Positions 54,784 through 63,841 are shown, counted from the stretch's first letter. The stretch is DNA of 64,000 bases from Novosphingobium sp. KCTC 2891 (GCF_025938155.1 NZ_JAPCZG010000010.1:57016-121015), one strand, 5' to 3'. Notes: generated by a model not told the origin, from the sequence alone. Made by a program: numbers and translations.

Positions 54784-54965
54784 GCGCGCCAGGCACTCGC
54801 CCATGCTCCCGGCCACAATCGCCTTGCGCTTGAAAAGTATATCGCGCACTATCTTTGTATCGCGACCCGGCAGCTGGGTTGCGATCAACGACGCGGCCAT
54901 CCCGCACCGGCCCCTGCCGATGCGTTACAGCGGGCAACGAGCCGCATTGGGAAGGAGAATGCGGA

Positions 54966-55901
54966 ATGCGAACAGTGGCAGTAATCGGCGCGAGCGGGCG
55001 CCAGGGTGGAGCGCAAGTTCGCCAACTGGTGAAAGCGGGCTTTGCCGTCCGGGCGATCTCGCGCTCGCCCGATCCCTTTTATGGCGAACCGCAGCCCGAG
55101 ACAGTCGAGGTGGTGCCCGCCGATCTTTATGACGAGGCCTCGCTCGTGGCCGCGTTCGAGGGCGCCGAGGCGGTGTTCCATACCCACCCGCTGCGCGCCC
55201 GTGCCGATCGCGCGTCGATTGCCGGAGCGGTCGGCCGGGCGGCCAAGACAGCCGGGGTCAATCGCGTGGTCTGGAACACATCAAGCTGGATCCCCGACCG
55301 CCCCGGCGATCCGCACACTTATGCGGGCAACACCGCCGGCATCAACGCACTGTTCCGCAGCGGCGTAGGCGCCACGGTGTTCGGTTCGGTGCTGTTCATG
55401 GACAACCTGCTGACCAACTGGGCGCGCCCGTTCATCGTCAACGAGGGCCGCTTCGTCTATGCTCACAAGCCGACCACCGAAGCCAACTGGATCAGTCTGG
55501 ACGACGTGGCGCGGATCATGATCCACGCGCTCGACCGGCCCGACATGGAAGGCGCCTGGATGAACATCGGCGGCCCCGAACGGCTGCGCCCGCCGCAGCT
55601 CGCCGAAGCGCTGAGCAGCGCCGTGGGGCGCGAGGTGCGCTATGATGCCTGCTCGCCGCAGGAGTTCGGCCGCTACCTCGCCAATGCCTATGGCGATGCG
55701 ATGACCAAGGAGGAGCAGGACGCCACGGCGGAACAGATCGGCCGCTTCTACGAGTACAACGTCAACGCCCCGACGCGTCCCTTCGAGGTGGATACCGAGG
55801 AAATGCAGCGCCGTATCCCGGTGGAACTGGAAACCTTCGCCGACTGGGCCAAGCGGCAGGACTGGCGCAATACCAACGCGCCCCGACCGCCAGCGGGCTG
55901 A
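54966..55901 (+). CDS. NmrA-like NAD(P)-binding protein
   Basis: The protein has 311 residues. The Rossmann loop is VAVIGASGRQGGAQV (GxxGxxG), and the extended SDR fold continues with VFHTHPLRA, RVVWNTSSW and NWISLDDVARIMI. NmrA-like proteins either sense the redox state of NAD(P) or act as reductases, such as NAD(P)H:quinone oxidoreductase 2. The ATG at 54966 has a GGAAGGAG site. The gene stands alone between the operon terminator and the TetR gene. Confidence 0.83.
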   Translation: MRTVAVIGASGRQGGAQVRQLVKAGFAVRAISRSPDPFYGEPQPETVEVVPADLYDEASLVAAFEGAEAVFHTHPLRARADRASIAGAVGRAAKTAGVNRVVWNTSSWIPDRPGDPHTYAGNTAGINALFRSGVGATVFGSVLFMDNLLTNWARPFIVNEGRFVYAHKPTTEANWISLDDVARIMIHALDRPDMEGAWMNIGGPERLRPPQLAEALSSAVGREVRYDACSPQEFGRYLANAYGDAMTKEEQDATAEQIGRFYEYNVNAPTRPFEVDTEEMQRRIPVELETFADWAKRQDWRNTNAPRPPAG

Positions 55902-55912
55902 GCCGGAAGAGC

Positions 55913-56704
55913 TCAGGCCTCCCCGTCCCCCGTGGGGACGGGAGGCCCCCAGGTGGCATGGGGAAAGCGCGGTTCCTTGCCCGTGCGGCGGATGTCCATC
56001 AGATATTCCTGCGCTTCCTCGCGCACCGGCGAACGGACGGCACCGATGATCAGCAGCAGCATCCGCTCCACCATAGCCGGAATGTATTCCTCGTCGCTCA
56101 ACCGGCCCAGAGTCCAGTTATTGATCGTGGCATATTGAAGATTGGCCATGGTCGTGACGAAGTGATCGGGGCTGATCCAGGATTGCAGCTCGCCCCGCTC
56201 CTCCATCGCATCAAGCCAGGCCCGCCCTCCGGCGACGGACATGTCGCGCAATGTCTCCCAGACATCGCGCGGCGTGCCATGCCCGAAATAGATCGACACG
56301 ATCGCCTTCGTATAGTTGCGCACCTTGAAGTTGCGCCGATTGATGGCGATCGTCCGGTCAAGCATCCCGCGCAGCGTGTTTTCATCTGTGCGATACCGGA
56401 CATGGTCGTTGAAATCATCAAACGCTTCACGAATGGCAAGGGCGATCATCCGGTCCTTGTTGTGAAACGCGTTGTACAATGTTCGCTGGGCGACCTGCGC
56501 ACGCTGGCACAATTGTCGCACGCTGAAATTCTCGATCCCCTTCTCGGCAATCATCTGCCGCGCCACGCGCAGCAGCCGTTTCCGCCGCTCCAGGATCAGG
56601 GGGCTGACATAGACGAGCGGCTTGTCCGGATGGGCGTCGAGGAAGTCGAGAAGCTCGGATTCTCGGGCTCTGCCAATGGGGCGGTCGTTGGGGGACATGG
56701 TCAT
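55913..56704 (-). CDS. TetR/AcrR-family transcriptional regulator
   Basis: The protein has 263 residues; an ATG two codons later is equally possible. A leader of about 45 residues precedes the DNA-binding helix-turn-helix (FSVRQLCQRAQVAQRTLYNAFHN). The C-terminal ligand domain is helical (MLDRTIAINRRNFKVRN). It is divergent from the TonB-dependent receptor and the second Rieske operon and most likely represses them until an inducer binds. Confidence 0.9.
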   Translation of the reverse strand: MTMSPNDRPIGRARESELLDFLDAHPDKPLVYVSPLILERRKRLLRVARQMIAEKGIENFSVRQLCQRAQVAQRTLYNAFHNKDRMIALAIREAFDDFNDHVRYRTDENTLRGMLDRTIAINRRNFKVRNYTKAIVSIYFGHGTPRDVWETLRDMSVAGGRAWLDAMEERGELQSWISPDHFVTTMANLQYATINNWTLGRLSDEEYIPAMVERMLLLIIGAVRSPVREEAQEYLMDIRRTGKEPRFPHATWGPPVPTGDGEA

Positions 56705-56724
56705 CTCAATCTTCGACTATTGCC

Positions 56725-56736
56725 GGACAAATGTCC
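56725..56736. promoter_or_regulatory. Palindrome near the TetR start, operator candidate
   Basis: GGACA-AA-TGTCC lies 20 bases upstream of the TetR start, in the divergent region shared with the TonB-dependent receptor. Its place fits autoregulation, but it is short. Confidence 0.35.
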
Positions 56737-56794
56737 AGCATCGCCAGAAACGCGCACGCGATGCATATTCTCGTTGAGCGCGGTTATAAAATTG

Positions 56795-56804
56795 ATACAC
56801 GTAT
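56795..56804. promoter_or_regulatory. Palindrome near the TonB receptor promoter, operator candidate
   Basis: ATAC-AC-GTAT sits in the AT-rich part of the same intergenic region, just downstream of a TATAAA box (56785-56790). It could be the regulator's site for the receptor operon. The half-sites are only 4 bases. Confidence 0.3.
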
Positions 56805-56877
56805 GACATCCCGCCAGCAGACGGGTGCGGATTCGGAGAAACGGGTCCGACAAGAATAAACAAAGGAGAGGAGACCC

Positions 56878-59334
56878 ATGCGCCACAGAAATCTCTCTCG
56901 TCACCTGTTTCTTGCAACATCGGCTCTCGCCGGGCTCGCCATCGCGGCGCCTGCCCACGCGCAAAGCCTGAAGCCTGCCGACGCGTCGGAGGAAAGTGCA
57001 AGCACGGGCATCGATGACATTGTCGTCACCGCACGCCGCCGCAATGAAAGCGTGCAGGATGTGCCCGTATCGGTTCAGGCGATCAGCGCGCAGGTGGTCC
57101 AGCAGCGCGACCTTACCAGCCTGGAAAAGATCGCCGCCGCGACACCCCAGTTCACCGTTGCCCGCGCGTCGAACGGCGCGGGCGCGCAGTTGACGCTGCG
57201 CGGCATCGGTTCGTCGGCGACCTCGATCGGCATCGAACAATCGGTCGCGATCGTGGTCGACAGCGTCTATTACGGCCAGGGCCGCGTCATCAACGAAGGC
57301 TTTTTCGACCTGGCCCGCGTCGAAATCCTGAAAGGCCCGCAGGCGCTCTTTTACGGCAAGAACGCCACCGCTGGCGTTATCAGCCTGACGTCCGCCGATC
57401 CGGGGCGCGAGCGCGAGATCATGGCCCGCGCAGGGTATGAGTTCAACGCCCACCAGATCTACGGCGAAGCGGTCTATTCCACGCCCATCAGCGACACGCT
57501 CGGCCTGCGCCTCGCCGTGCGCGGATCGAAGATGTTCGACGGGTATTACAAGAACTCCGCCACCGTGCAGAGCTACCCGACGTATGACATCGCCACCAAG
57601 ACGCTCAACGCGCACACCGCGGAACCGTCCGCGACGAACCAACCGCAAGAGCGCGAACTGATCGGCCGCGCCACGCTGAAATATACGCCTGACGAGCGGC
57701 TGACCATGACGCTCAAGGCATCGGGCAGCTACAACGAAACCACCGGCAACGGCTGGAACTATGTGGCGGTGCAGTGCCCCACCGGGGTGACCACCCTGAA
57801 CCCGGCCTACAAGTGCAACGGCGGCTTCGCCATCCACCAGAACAACATGCCGGTCGATATCGCCAAGGTATATCCTTACGCGCGCGACAACGGCGAGCTC
57901 TACAACCTCTACAAATCGTGGCAGGTAACCGGAACGGTAAACTACGAGCTGCCCAACGTCACGCTGAACTCAGTTACCAATTATAACTGGAACAACAACA
58001 AGTTCACCTGCGATTGCGACTTCCTGGGCGGCGGCGTGTGGGCGACGGAAAACTCCAGCTACCACGCGCTGAGCCAGGAACTCCGCGCGCTGACCAAGTT
58101 CGATTCCCCGGTGAACCTGATGGTCGGCGGCCTCTACCAGAAGACCAAGCGCACGTTCTACCAGGCCGTGATGTTCGCCAACATCGAGAACTCGGCGGCA
58201 TCCGACGCGCACCGCTACATCGCCTATGACAAGGACTCGCAAACCGACGGCGAGACCTGGGCTGCCTATGGACAAGCCATCTGGAAGGTTTTGCCGAACC
58301 TCGAAGCGACTGCGGGCGTGCGCTACACGCACGAGACCAAGGTCAGTTCCTTCACCCAGCCTTACGTCAACCCGGCACTTTACGGCATCTTCAAGCCCCA
58401 GAGCGCGGCGGTGAATGGCACGCTTTACGGTGACCAGACCTTCAATGACTGGTCGCCCGACCTGACGCTGAGCTGGAAGCCCGTGACCGACGTGATGGTC
58501 TATGGCGCCTACAAGACCGCCTACAAGTCCGGCGGCTTCTCCAACAGCGCGATCAACTCTGCGCTCGCGCTATCTCCCGCCCGTGACCTTGCGTTCAACC
58601 CCGAAAAGGGCCGCGGGTTCGAAGCGGGCATCAAGACCATGCTGTTCGACCGCCAGCTGCGCGCCAACCTCACGCTGTACAACTTCAAGTACACCGATCT
58701 CCAGATCGACTACTTCAACGCGCAAATCTTCGCCTACGTCACGTACAACGCTGGCGCGGCACGCACAAAGGGTGCGGAACTCGAACTCGAGTACGCGCCG
58801 CGCGGGGTCCCCGGCCTCTCGCTCCACGGCACGCTCAACTACAACCGCGCGCGGTACGAGAACTTCATCGCGCCGTGCTATTCGGGCCAGAGCATTGCTG
58901 CGGGCTGCTCGCTCACCAGCCCCGAAGGCCAGCCCCGGCAAGACCTGAGCGGAAAGCCCACGGCAGTCGCGCCGAAGTGGACCGCAACGGCCGGCATCTC
59001 CTACGAGACCGAAGTCAGCGGCGGGCTCAAGGTGGGTGGCAACATCGATACCCGGACCAGCAGTTCCTATCTCGGATCCGGCTTCGGCGACCTGACCACC
59101 CGGCAGAAAGCCTACGCCGTGCTTGACGCGGGCATCCGCGTGGGCGCGGCCGACGATCGCTGGCAGATCGCGGTGCTGGGCAAGAACCTGACCAACAAGT
59201 TCTACTTTACCGGCGGCGGCACCGCCCCGCTGACCGGTTCGGGAACGGGCACCAACCACGCCGTGATCGGCGATACGCTCGGCTACGGCACGATGCCGCG
59301 CACGGTGCGCCTGCAGGTGACCGTCCGCTACTGA
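56878..59334 (+). CDS. TonB-dependent outer-membrane receptor
   Basis: The protein has 818 residues. A signal peptide ends at AHA (residue 28). A TonB-box region (DDIVVTARRR) is followed by the plug domain with SVQAISAQVV, LTLRGIGSS and RVEILKGPQALFYGKNATAGVI, then a beta-barrel ending in LQVTVRY with a terminal aromatic residue. Sphingomonads use such receptors to take up aromatics and other bulky compounds as well as siderophores. The Rieske operon starts 44 bases later, so it probably imports that pathway's substrate. A GGAGAGGAG site precedes the ATG. Confidence 0.93.
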   Translation: MRHRNLSRHLFLATSALAGLAIAAPAHAQSLKPADASEESASTGIDDIVVTARRRNESVQDVPVSVQAISAQVVQQRDLTSLEKIAAATPQFTVARASNGAGAQLTLRGIGSSATSIGIEQSVAIVVDSVYYGQGRVINEGFFDLARVEILKGPQALFYGKNATAGVISLTSADPGREREIMARAGYEFNAHQIYGEAVYSTPISDTLGLRLAVRGSKMFDGYYKNSATVQSYPTYDIATKTLNAHTAEPSATNQPQERELIGRATLKYTPDERLTMTLKASGSYNETTGNGWNYVAVQCPTGVTTLNPAYKCNGGFAIHQNNMPVDIAKVYPYARDNGELYNLYKSWQVTGTVNYELPNVTLNSVTNYNWNNNKFTCDCDFLGGGVWATENSSYHALSQELRALTKFDSPVNLMVGGLYQKTKRTFYQAVMFANIENSAASDAHRYIAYDKDSQTDGETWAAYGQAIWKVLPNLEATAGVRYTHETKVSSFTQPYVNPALYGIFKPQSAAVNGTLYGDQTFNDWSPDLTLSWKPVTDVMVYGAYKTAYKSGGFSNSAINSALALSPARDLAFNPEKGRGFEAGIKTMLFDRQLRANLTLYNFKYTDLQIDYFNAQIFAYVTYNAGAARTKGAELELEYAPRGVPGLSLHGTLNYNRARYENFIAPCYSGQSIAAGCSLTSPEGQPRQDLSGKPTAVAPKWTATAGISYETEVSGGLKVGGNIDTRTSSSYLGSGFGDLTTRQKAYAVLDAGIRVGAADDRWQIAVLGKNLTNKFYFTGGGTAPLTGSGTGTNHAVIGDTLGYGTMPRTVRLQVTVRY

Positions 59335-59378
59335 GCAAGGACCGGGGAGGGGCAACCAGCGAAAGGATCTGACGCCCG

Positions 59379-60752
59379 ATGAACATCGCATCCTCCATGC
59401 CGCCCCTCCCCGGCGATGCCCGGTGCCCCGGCCCCAGCACGCGGGACATCATCCTGGCCGATGGGCAGGATGTGCCCGCCGCGCTGGTGGCGGAAGCCTA
59501 TAGCTTCGGCGGCGACGCCGATCTCGACTACGACCGCTACGTCTCGCCCGACTTCATGGCACTGGAGTTCGGGCGGATGTGGGCGCGGACGTGGCAATGG
59601 GTCTGCCGCGAGGAACACGTCCCCGACGTGGGCGATTATGTCACCTACGATATCGGCCCCTATTCGATCCTGGTGGTGCGGAGCGCGCCCGATCAGATCA
59701 AGGCCTACCACAATGCCTGCCTGCATCGCGGCACCCAACTCAAGCGATCGGACAGCGCCGGCCACGCGCAGGAACTGCGCTGCCCCTTTCACGGCTGGAG
59801 CTGGTCGCTCGACGGCGCGCTTGGCAACGTGCCGTGCCGCTGGGATTTCCCCCATGTGCGCGACGAGGCCTACCGCCTGCCCGAAGTGAAGATGGAAACC
59901 TGGGGCGGCTTCGTCTTCGTCAATCTCGACCCCGCCGCCGCGCCGCTGGCCGAGCAGTTGGGGCCACTGGCCGAACACTTCACAGGACGCTGGGATCTCG
60001 CCGACCGGCGCATCGCGCTGCACCTGCAAAAGGAACTGCCGACCAACTGGAAGGCCGCGCAGGAGGCGTTTCTCGAGGCTTACCATGTCTATGAAACGCA
60101 CACGCAGGGTCTTGCCACGGCCAGCGACGCGAACGCCCAGTATGACATCTTCAGCGACCACGTGACGCGCTTCGTCCACACCATCGGCGTGCCCAGCCCG
60201 CACTACCAGACGCCGCAGACCGAGCAGGAAATCTACGACAAGATGCGTGTGGAACCTGGCGTCGTACCCGAAGGGCGCACGGCCCGCTCCTATGCCGCCG
60301 AGCGGGTCCGCGCCCGGATCGCGGCGGCAACCGGGGTGCCGCTGGATGCATATTCCGACAGCGAGACGCTCGATTCCATCGAGTATCACCTGTTCCCCAA
60401 CATGTGCCTGTTTCCCGGTGTTTCGCTGCCCATGATCTACCGCTTCCGGCCGATCGGCAGCGATCCGTCGCGCACGCTGTTCGACCTTGTGTTCCTGAAG
60501 CTGGTGCCGCCGGGAACCCCGCCTGAACATCCGCCGGAGCCGGTGCAGGTCGGCGCCAACGAATCCTATGCGGACGCGCCCGGCATGGACCCGGGCCTGG
60601 GCGCGGTTTACGATCAGGACACCGACAACCTCGCCATGCAGTATCGCGGCTTCCAGGCTTCGGCCAAGCGCGGACAGACGCTGGGCAATTATCAGGAGGC
60701 TCGCATCCGGCGCTTTCATCAGACTCTCGACGACTATCTGGCACGGGCATGA
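59379..60752 (+). CDS. Rieske non-heme iron oxygenase, alpha subunit
   Basis: The protein has 457 residues. The Rieske ligands are Cys114, His116, Cys135 and His138 (CLHRGTQL, CPFHGW). The iron site is LEAYHVYETH with His236 and His241 and Glu233 at the bridging position. A longer N-terminus than its paralogues precedes the Rieske domain. It follows the TonB receptor by 44 bases and overlaps the next gene by 4 bases (ATGA), so it is firmly linked to the NTF2-like proteins. Confidence 0.92.
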   Translation: MNIASSMPPLPGDARCPGPSTRDIILADGQDVPAALVAEAYSFGGDADLDYDRYVSPDFMALEFGRMWARTWQWVCREEHVPDVGDYVTYDIGPYSILVVRSAPDQIKAYHNACLHRGTQLKRSDSAGHAQELRCPFHGWSWSLDGALGNVPCRWDFPHVRDEAYRLPEVKMETWGGFVFVNLDPAAAPLAEQLGPLAEHFTGRWDLADRRIALHLQKELPTNWKAAQEAFLEAYHVYETHTQGLATASDANAQYDIFSDHVTRFVHTIGVPSPHYQTPQTEQEIYDKMRVEPGVVPEGRTARSYAAERVRARIAAATGVPLDAYSDSETLDSIEYHLFPNMCLFPGVSLPMIYRFRPIGSDPSRTLFDLVFLKLVPPGTPPEHPPEPVQVGANESYADAPGMDPGLGAVYDQDTDNLAMQYRGFQASAKRGQTLGNYQEARIRRFHQTLDDYLARA

Positions 60753-61291
60753 CCATGGACGCGGCCCCTCCCCTCACCCCGCTCGACCGCATCGCCTCGT
60801 GGCACGCGATCTACGACCTGGCGTGCGACTATATGCGCGCGCAGGACCGGCTCGATCCGGCACTGCACAGGTCGGTGTTCCACGATGACGCAACGACCGA
60901 CTACGGCGAAGGCTATCGCGGCGACGCGGATGGCTTTGTCGCTTTCGCGCAGGGCGTGCTCGCCCCGCACAAGACCAACCACCACATGATCGGGCAAGTG
61001 CGGATCGATTTCGAAAGCACCGACATCGCCTTCGGCGAAATCTATTTCCAGGCGCACCACCGCGTGGCCGGAGAGGACGGGAGCGAAACCGACATGTTCG
61101 TCGCCGGGCGATACGTGGACCGCTACGAGCGGCGCGGCGGAACGTGGAAGATCGCGCACCGCAGCGAACTGGTGGACTGGGTGCGCAACGAGCCGGCCGC
61201 CGACCTGCCCGGCGGCAGTGCGGCCTTCCCGTGGGGGCAGCGTGCGCCCGATGATCTCAGCTGCCGCCGCGCGGAGATGCGGGTGCGATGA
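60749..61291 (+). CDS. NTF2/SnoaL-like protein, copy 1
   Basis: The protein has 180 residues of the SnoaL_4-type fold. It shows the shared blocks QDRLD (Asp33), NHHMIGQ (His79), GRYVDRYERRGGTWKIAHR and VDWVR. Asp33 and His79 match the positions of the catalytic Asp and His of LinA and scytalone dehydratase. It is coupled to the upstream Rieske gene and to copy 2 by 4-base overlaps. Ring-hydroxylating beta subunits have the same fold, so a structural role is possible. Confidence 0.82.
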   Translation: MTMDAAPPLTPLDRIASWHAIYDLACDYMRAQDRLDPALHRSVFHDDATTDYGEGYRGDADGFVAFAQGVLAPHKTNHHMIGQVRIDFESTDIAFGEIYFQAHHRVAGEDGSETDMFVAGRYVDRYERRGGTWKIAHRSELVDWVRNEPAADLPGGSAAFPWGQRAPDDLSCRRAEMRVR

Positions 61292-61797
61292 GCGTGGTCC
61301 GTCCCGATCAGGTAGCCGACCGGCTGGCCATCGCCGACCTGCTCTGCCGTTACGCCCGCGGTATCGACCGATGCGACGAAGGGGTGCTGCGCGCGGTGTG
61401 GTGGCCCGAGGCAAAGGCCGACTATGGCAGCGGCGAAGTCGATGCGCTCGCCTGGTCGGGCGATGTTGTCACCGCGCTGTCCGCGATGCGGCGAACCCAG
61501 CATTTCCTGGGCAACATGATCATCGAGATCGATGGCACCAGCGCCGAGGCGGAAACCTACTGCCGCGCCTGGCACGAGGTGGACAGCGCGGACGGCCCGC
61601 AGGAAATGGAAGTCGGGGGGCGCTATCTCGACCGGCTCGAACGGCGCGGCGACGAATGGCGCATCCTCCACCGCCGCTACGTGCTCGACTGGAGCCGGAA
61701 CGGCCCTTCGACCGCGCGGTGGGACGGTCCGCTCTATGATGGACTGCGCCGCCGCGGCGCCCGCGCGCCCCATGACCCAAGCATGACCGGAGAGTGA
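61288..61797 (+). CDS. NTF2/SnoaL-like protein, copy 2
   Basis: The protein has 169 residues. It shares IDRCD (Asp27), RRTQHFLGN (His72), GGRYLDRLERRGDEWRILHR and LDWSRN with copies 1 and 3. The start overlaps copy 1 by 4 bases and the stop lies 4 bases before copy 3. It may be a dehydratase, isomerase or hydrolase, or part of an oxygenase complex. Confidence 0.82.
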   Translation: MSVVRPDQVADRLAIADLLCRYARGIDRCDEGVLRAVWWPEAKADYGSGEVDALAWSGDVVTALSAMRRTQHFLGNMIIEIDGTSAEAETYCRAWHEVDSADGPQEMEVGGRYLDRLERRGDEWRILHRRYVLDWSRNGPSTARWDGPLYDGLRRRGARAPHDPSMTGE

Positions 61798-61801
61798 CCC
61801 G

Positions 61802-62353
61802 ATGAGCACCGAGATCGACCCACGCCTTGCCCGTCTGCTCGACAAGCAGGACTGCATCGAACTGGTTCACCGGCTCGCCCGCGCGATCGACCGCTGCGAT
61901 GCCGAACTCGTGCGCGCGGTGTTCCACCCCGATGCCACCGACGATCACGGCAGCTTCAAGGGAACCGCCAGCGACTTCGTGCCCTGGGTGATGGACGTGC
62001 TCGCCGGGATGCGCCGCACCCAGCACGTGATCGGCAATGTACTGGTCGAAATCGAAGGCGACGTCGCGCACGGCGAAGCGTATTTCATCGCCCATCACTG
62101 CCTTCCCGGCAGCGACGGACAAGGCGACAGCTTCATGGTCGCCGCAGGACGCTATCTCGACCGGTTCGAGCGGCGCGGCGGCGAATGGCGCATCGCCCAT
62201 CGCGGGGCCGTCTATGACTGGAGCAGCACCGCACCATCCACCGACATGTGGGATCGCGCCGCGATGCCCGGTTTCGCTTTCGGCGCGCGGGGGGCCGCCG
62301 ATCCTTCCTATCGCCATTTCGCCGCGCTGCCCGAACGCATCGCGGCCGAGTGA
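61802..62353 (+). CDS. NTF2/SnoaL-like protein, copy 3
   Basis: The protein has 183 residues. It shares AIDRCD (Asp30), RRTQHVIGN (His75), AGRYLDRFERRGGEWRIAHR and a YDWSS end-block with the other two. Copies 2 and 3 look closest to each other. It ends 23 bases before the last Rieske gene. Divergence of the N- and C-termini suggests the three copies have different jobs rather than being a recent duplication. Confidence 0.82.
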   Translation: MSTEIDPRLARLLDKQDCIELVHRLARAIDRCDAELVRAVFHPDATDDHGSFKGTASDFVPWVMDVLAGMRRTQHVIGNVLVEIEGDVAHGEAYFIAHHCLPGSDGQGDSFMVAAGRYLDRFERRGGEWRIAHRGAVYDWSSTAPSTDMWDRAAMPGFAFGARGAADPSYRHFAALPERIAAE

Positions 62354-62376
62354 AGACCGAACGAGGAGAGATGCCC

Positions 62377-63729
62377 ATGACCGATGTCACCGCCCCGCCC
62401 AAGGCCCGCGCCACGTCGCTGGCCGACATCTCGAAAATGGCCGACCCGCCGTTCCGCAACACGCCGATCTCCCCCGACCGCTACTTCTCGAAGGAATGGG
62501 CAGACCGCGAGTGGGACCGCATCTGGACTCGCACCTGGCAGATCGCCGGAACCGAGGCGCAGATCGCTAACCGCGGCGATTGGCTGACCGCCGATTTCGG
62601 CCCTGAAACGATCGTCTGCGTCCGCGGCGAGGACAACCAGGTGCGTGGCTTCTACAACGTCTGCCAGCATCGCGGGATGCCCGTGGTGGTGGGCGAACAG
62701 GGCAATGCCAAGCGCCTCGTCTGTCCCTATCACGGCTGGGCCTATGACCTTGCGGGCAAGCTCAAGGTCGTGCCCGAGGAGGCCGACTTCGTGCAAGGCT
62801 CGCCCTGCGGCAAGCTCAACATGGTCGAGGTCGCGTGCGAACTGTGGGCCGGCTTCGTGTGGATCAACATGGACAAGGACGCCGCGCCGCTGCGCACGTT
62901 CATGGGTCCCATCGCCGACCAGATCGACACTTATCCGATGGACCGCATGGTCCGCACCCACTGGGTGACGATCGAGGGCGACTTCAACTGGAAGCTGGTG
63001 CAGGACAACTTCAACGAGAGCTACCACGTGCCCTTCGTCCATCCGCAGACCAAGTTCGTGATGGAGTATTCGCACAGCTACTGCCAGTTCGACCTCTATC
63101 CCGAAGGCCACGCGCGCATGCTGATGCCCGGCGCGGGGCCGACCAAGCAGTTGCGCGGGGGCGAGAACGAGACGCTGGCCCAGCTGGCCAACGAACTGGA
63201 GTTCTGGGGTCTTGATCCCGAGCAGTTCCGGGGTGGCCGCACCGGGGAGATCCGCAAGGCGCTGCAGCAGGCCAAGCGCGAAAAGGGCGCGGAAAAGGGC
63301 TTCGATTTCTCCACCTACCACGACGACCAGCTGACCGATCACTGGCACTACACGATCTTCCCCAACCTCTCGTTCAGCCTCAAGCCCGACGGCAACATCT
63401 GGCTGCGGGCGCGCCCCCACGAGAGCGATCCGGAGAAGTGCTACTTCGACATGTGGTACATGACCCTGTTCCCTGCCGGGACCGAGCGTTACTATTCACA
63501 GAGCATGGCGGAATGGGTCGATGTCTCGGTCCCTGCGCCGCACGTGCAGGGCAAGGTCGGCGAAGTTTCGATGGGTCCGGGCATCGACCAGGACGTCTCG
63601 GTATGGGGCTTGCAGCAGCGCGGCCTGCACTCGCGCGGATATAAGCGCGACTATCTCGCCTGGCAGGAGCGCCGGGTGCGCTACTTCCATGAAAACCTGG
63701 AAAAGTGGATGGAAGGCCAGGCTTCGTAG
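62377..63729 (+). CDS. Rieske non-heme iron oxygenase, alpha subunit
   Basis: The protein has 450 residues from the ATG at 62377, which has a GAGGAG site at better spacing than the ATG two codons earlier. The Rieske ligands are Cys96, His98, Cys116 and His119 (CQHRGMPV, CPYHGW). The iron site is NESYHVPFVH with His217 and His222 and Glu214 at the bridging position. The catalytic domain has a charged insertion (REKGAEKGFDF). It closes the operon that begins at the TonB receptor. Confidence 0.92.
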   Translation: MTDVTAPPKARATSLADISKMADPPFRNTPISPDRYFSKEWADREWDRIWTRTWQIAGTEAQIANRGDWLTADFGPETIVCVRGEDNQVRGFYNVCQHRGMPVVVGEQGNAKRLVCPYHGWAYDLAGKLKVVPEEADFVQGSPCGKLNMVEVACELWAGFVWINMDKDAAPLRTFMGPIADQIDTYPMDRMVRTHWVTIEGDFNWKLVQDNFNESYHVPFVHPQTKFVMEYSHSYCQFDLYPEGHARMLMPGAGPTKQLRGGENETLAQLANELEFWGLDPEQFRGGRTGEIRKALQQAKREKGAEKGFDFSTYHDDQLTDHWHYTIFPNLSFSLKPDGNIWLRARPHESDPEKCYFDMWYMTLFPAGTERYYSQSMAEWVDVSVPAPHVQGKVGEVSMGPGIDQDVSVWGLQQRGLHSRGYKRDYLAWQERRVRYFHENLEKWMEGQAS

Positions 63730-63758
63730 GCGACCGCGACGGATCGCACGCCGCCGCC

Positions 63759-63786
63759 TTTACATAAATTTGCATGACGTTATATT
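63759..63786 (+). promoter_or_regulatory. Candidate promoter of the last gene
   Basis: TTTACA at 63759-63764 and TATATT at 63781-63786, spaced by 16 bases in an AT-rich patch, form a good housekeeping-type promoter. It would drive the E1 alpha gene at 63891 independently of the Rieske operon. Confidence 0.5.
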
Positions 63787-63797
63787 TTTATGGAATC

Positions 63798-63841
63798 GAA
63801 AGGGGGGCGGCGCGCGTGATCCGCGAAGGCGCCCCCCTTTC
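63798..63841 (+). terminator. Long hairpin in the leader of the last gene
   Basis: GAAAGGGGGGCG (63798-63809) pairs perfectly with CGCCCCCCTTTC (63830-63841) around a 20-base loop. No T-run follows. Coming just after the candidate promoter, it could end the Rieske transcript or act as an attenuator-like leader element. Confidence 0.45.
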
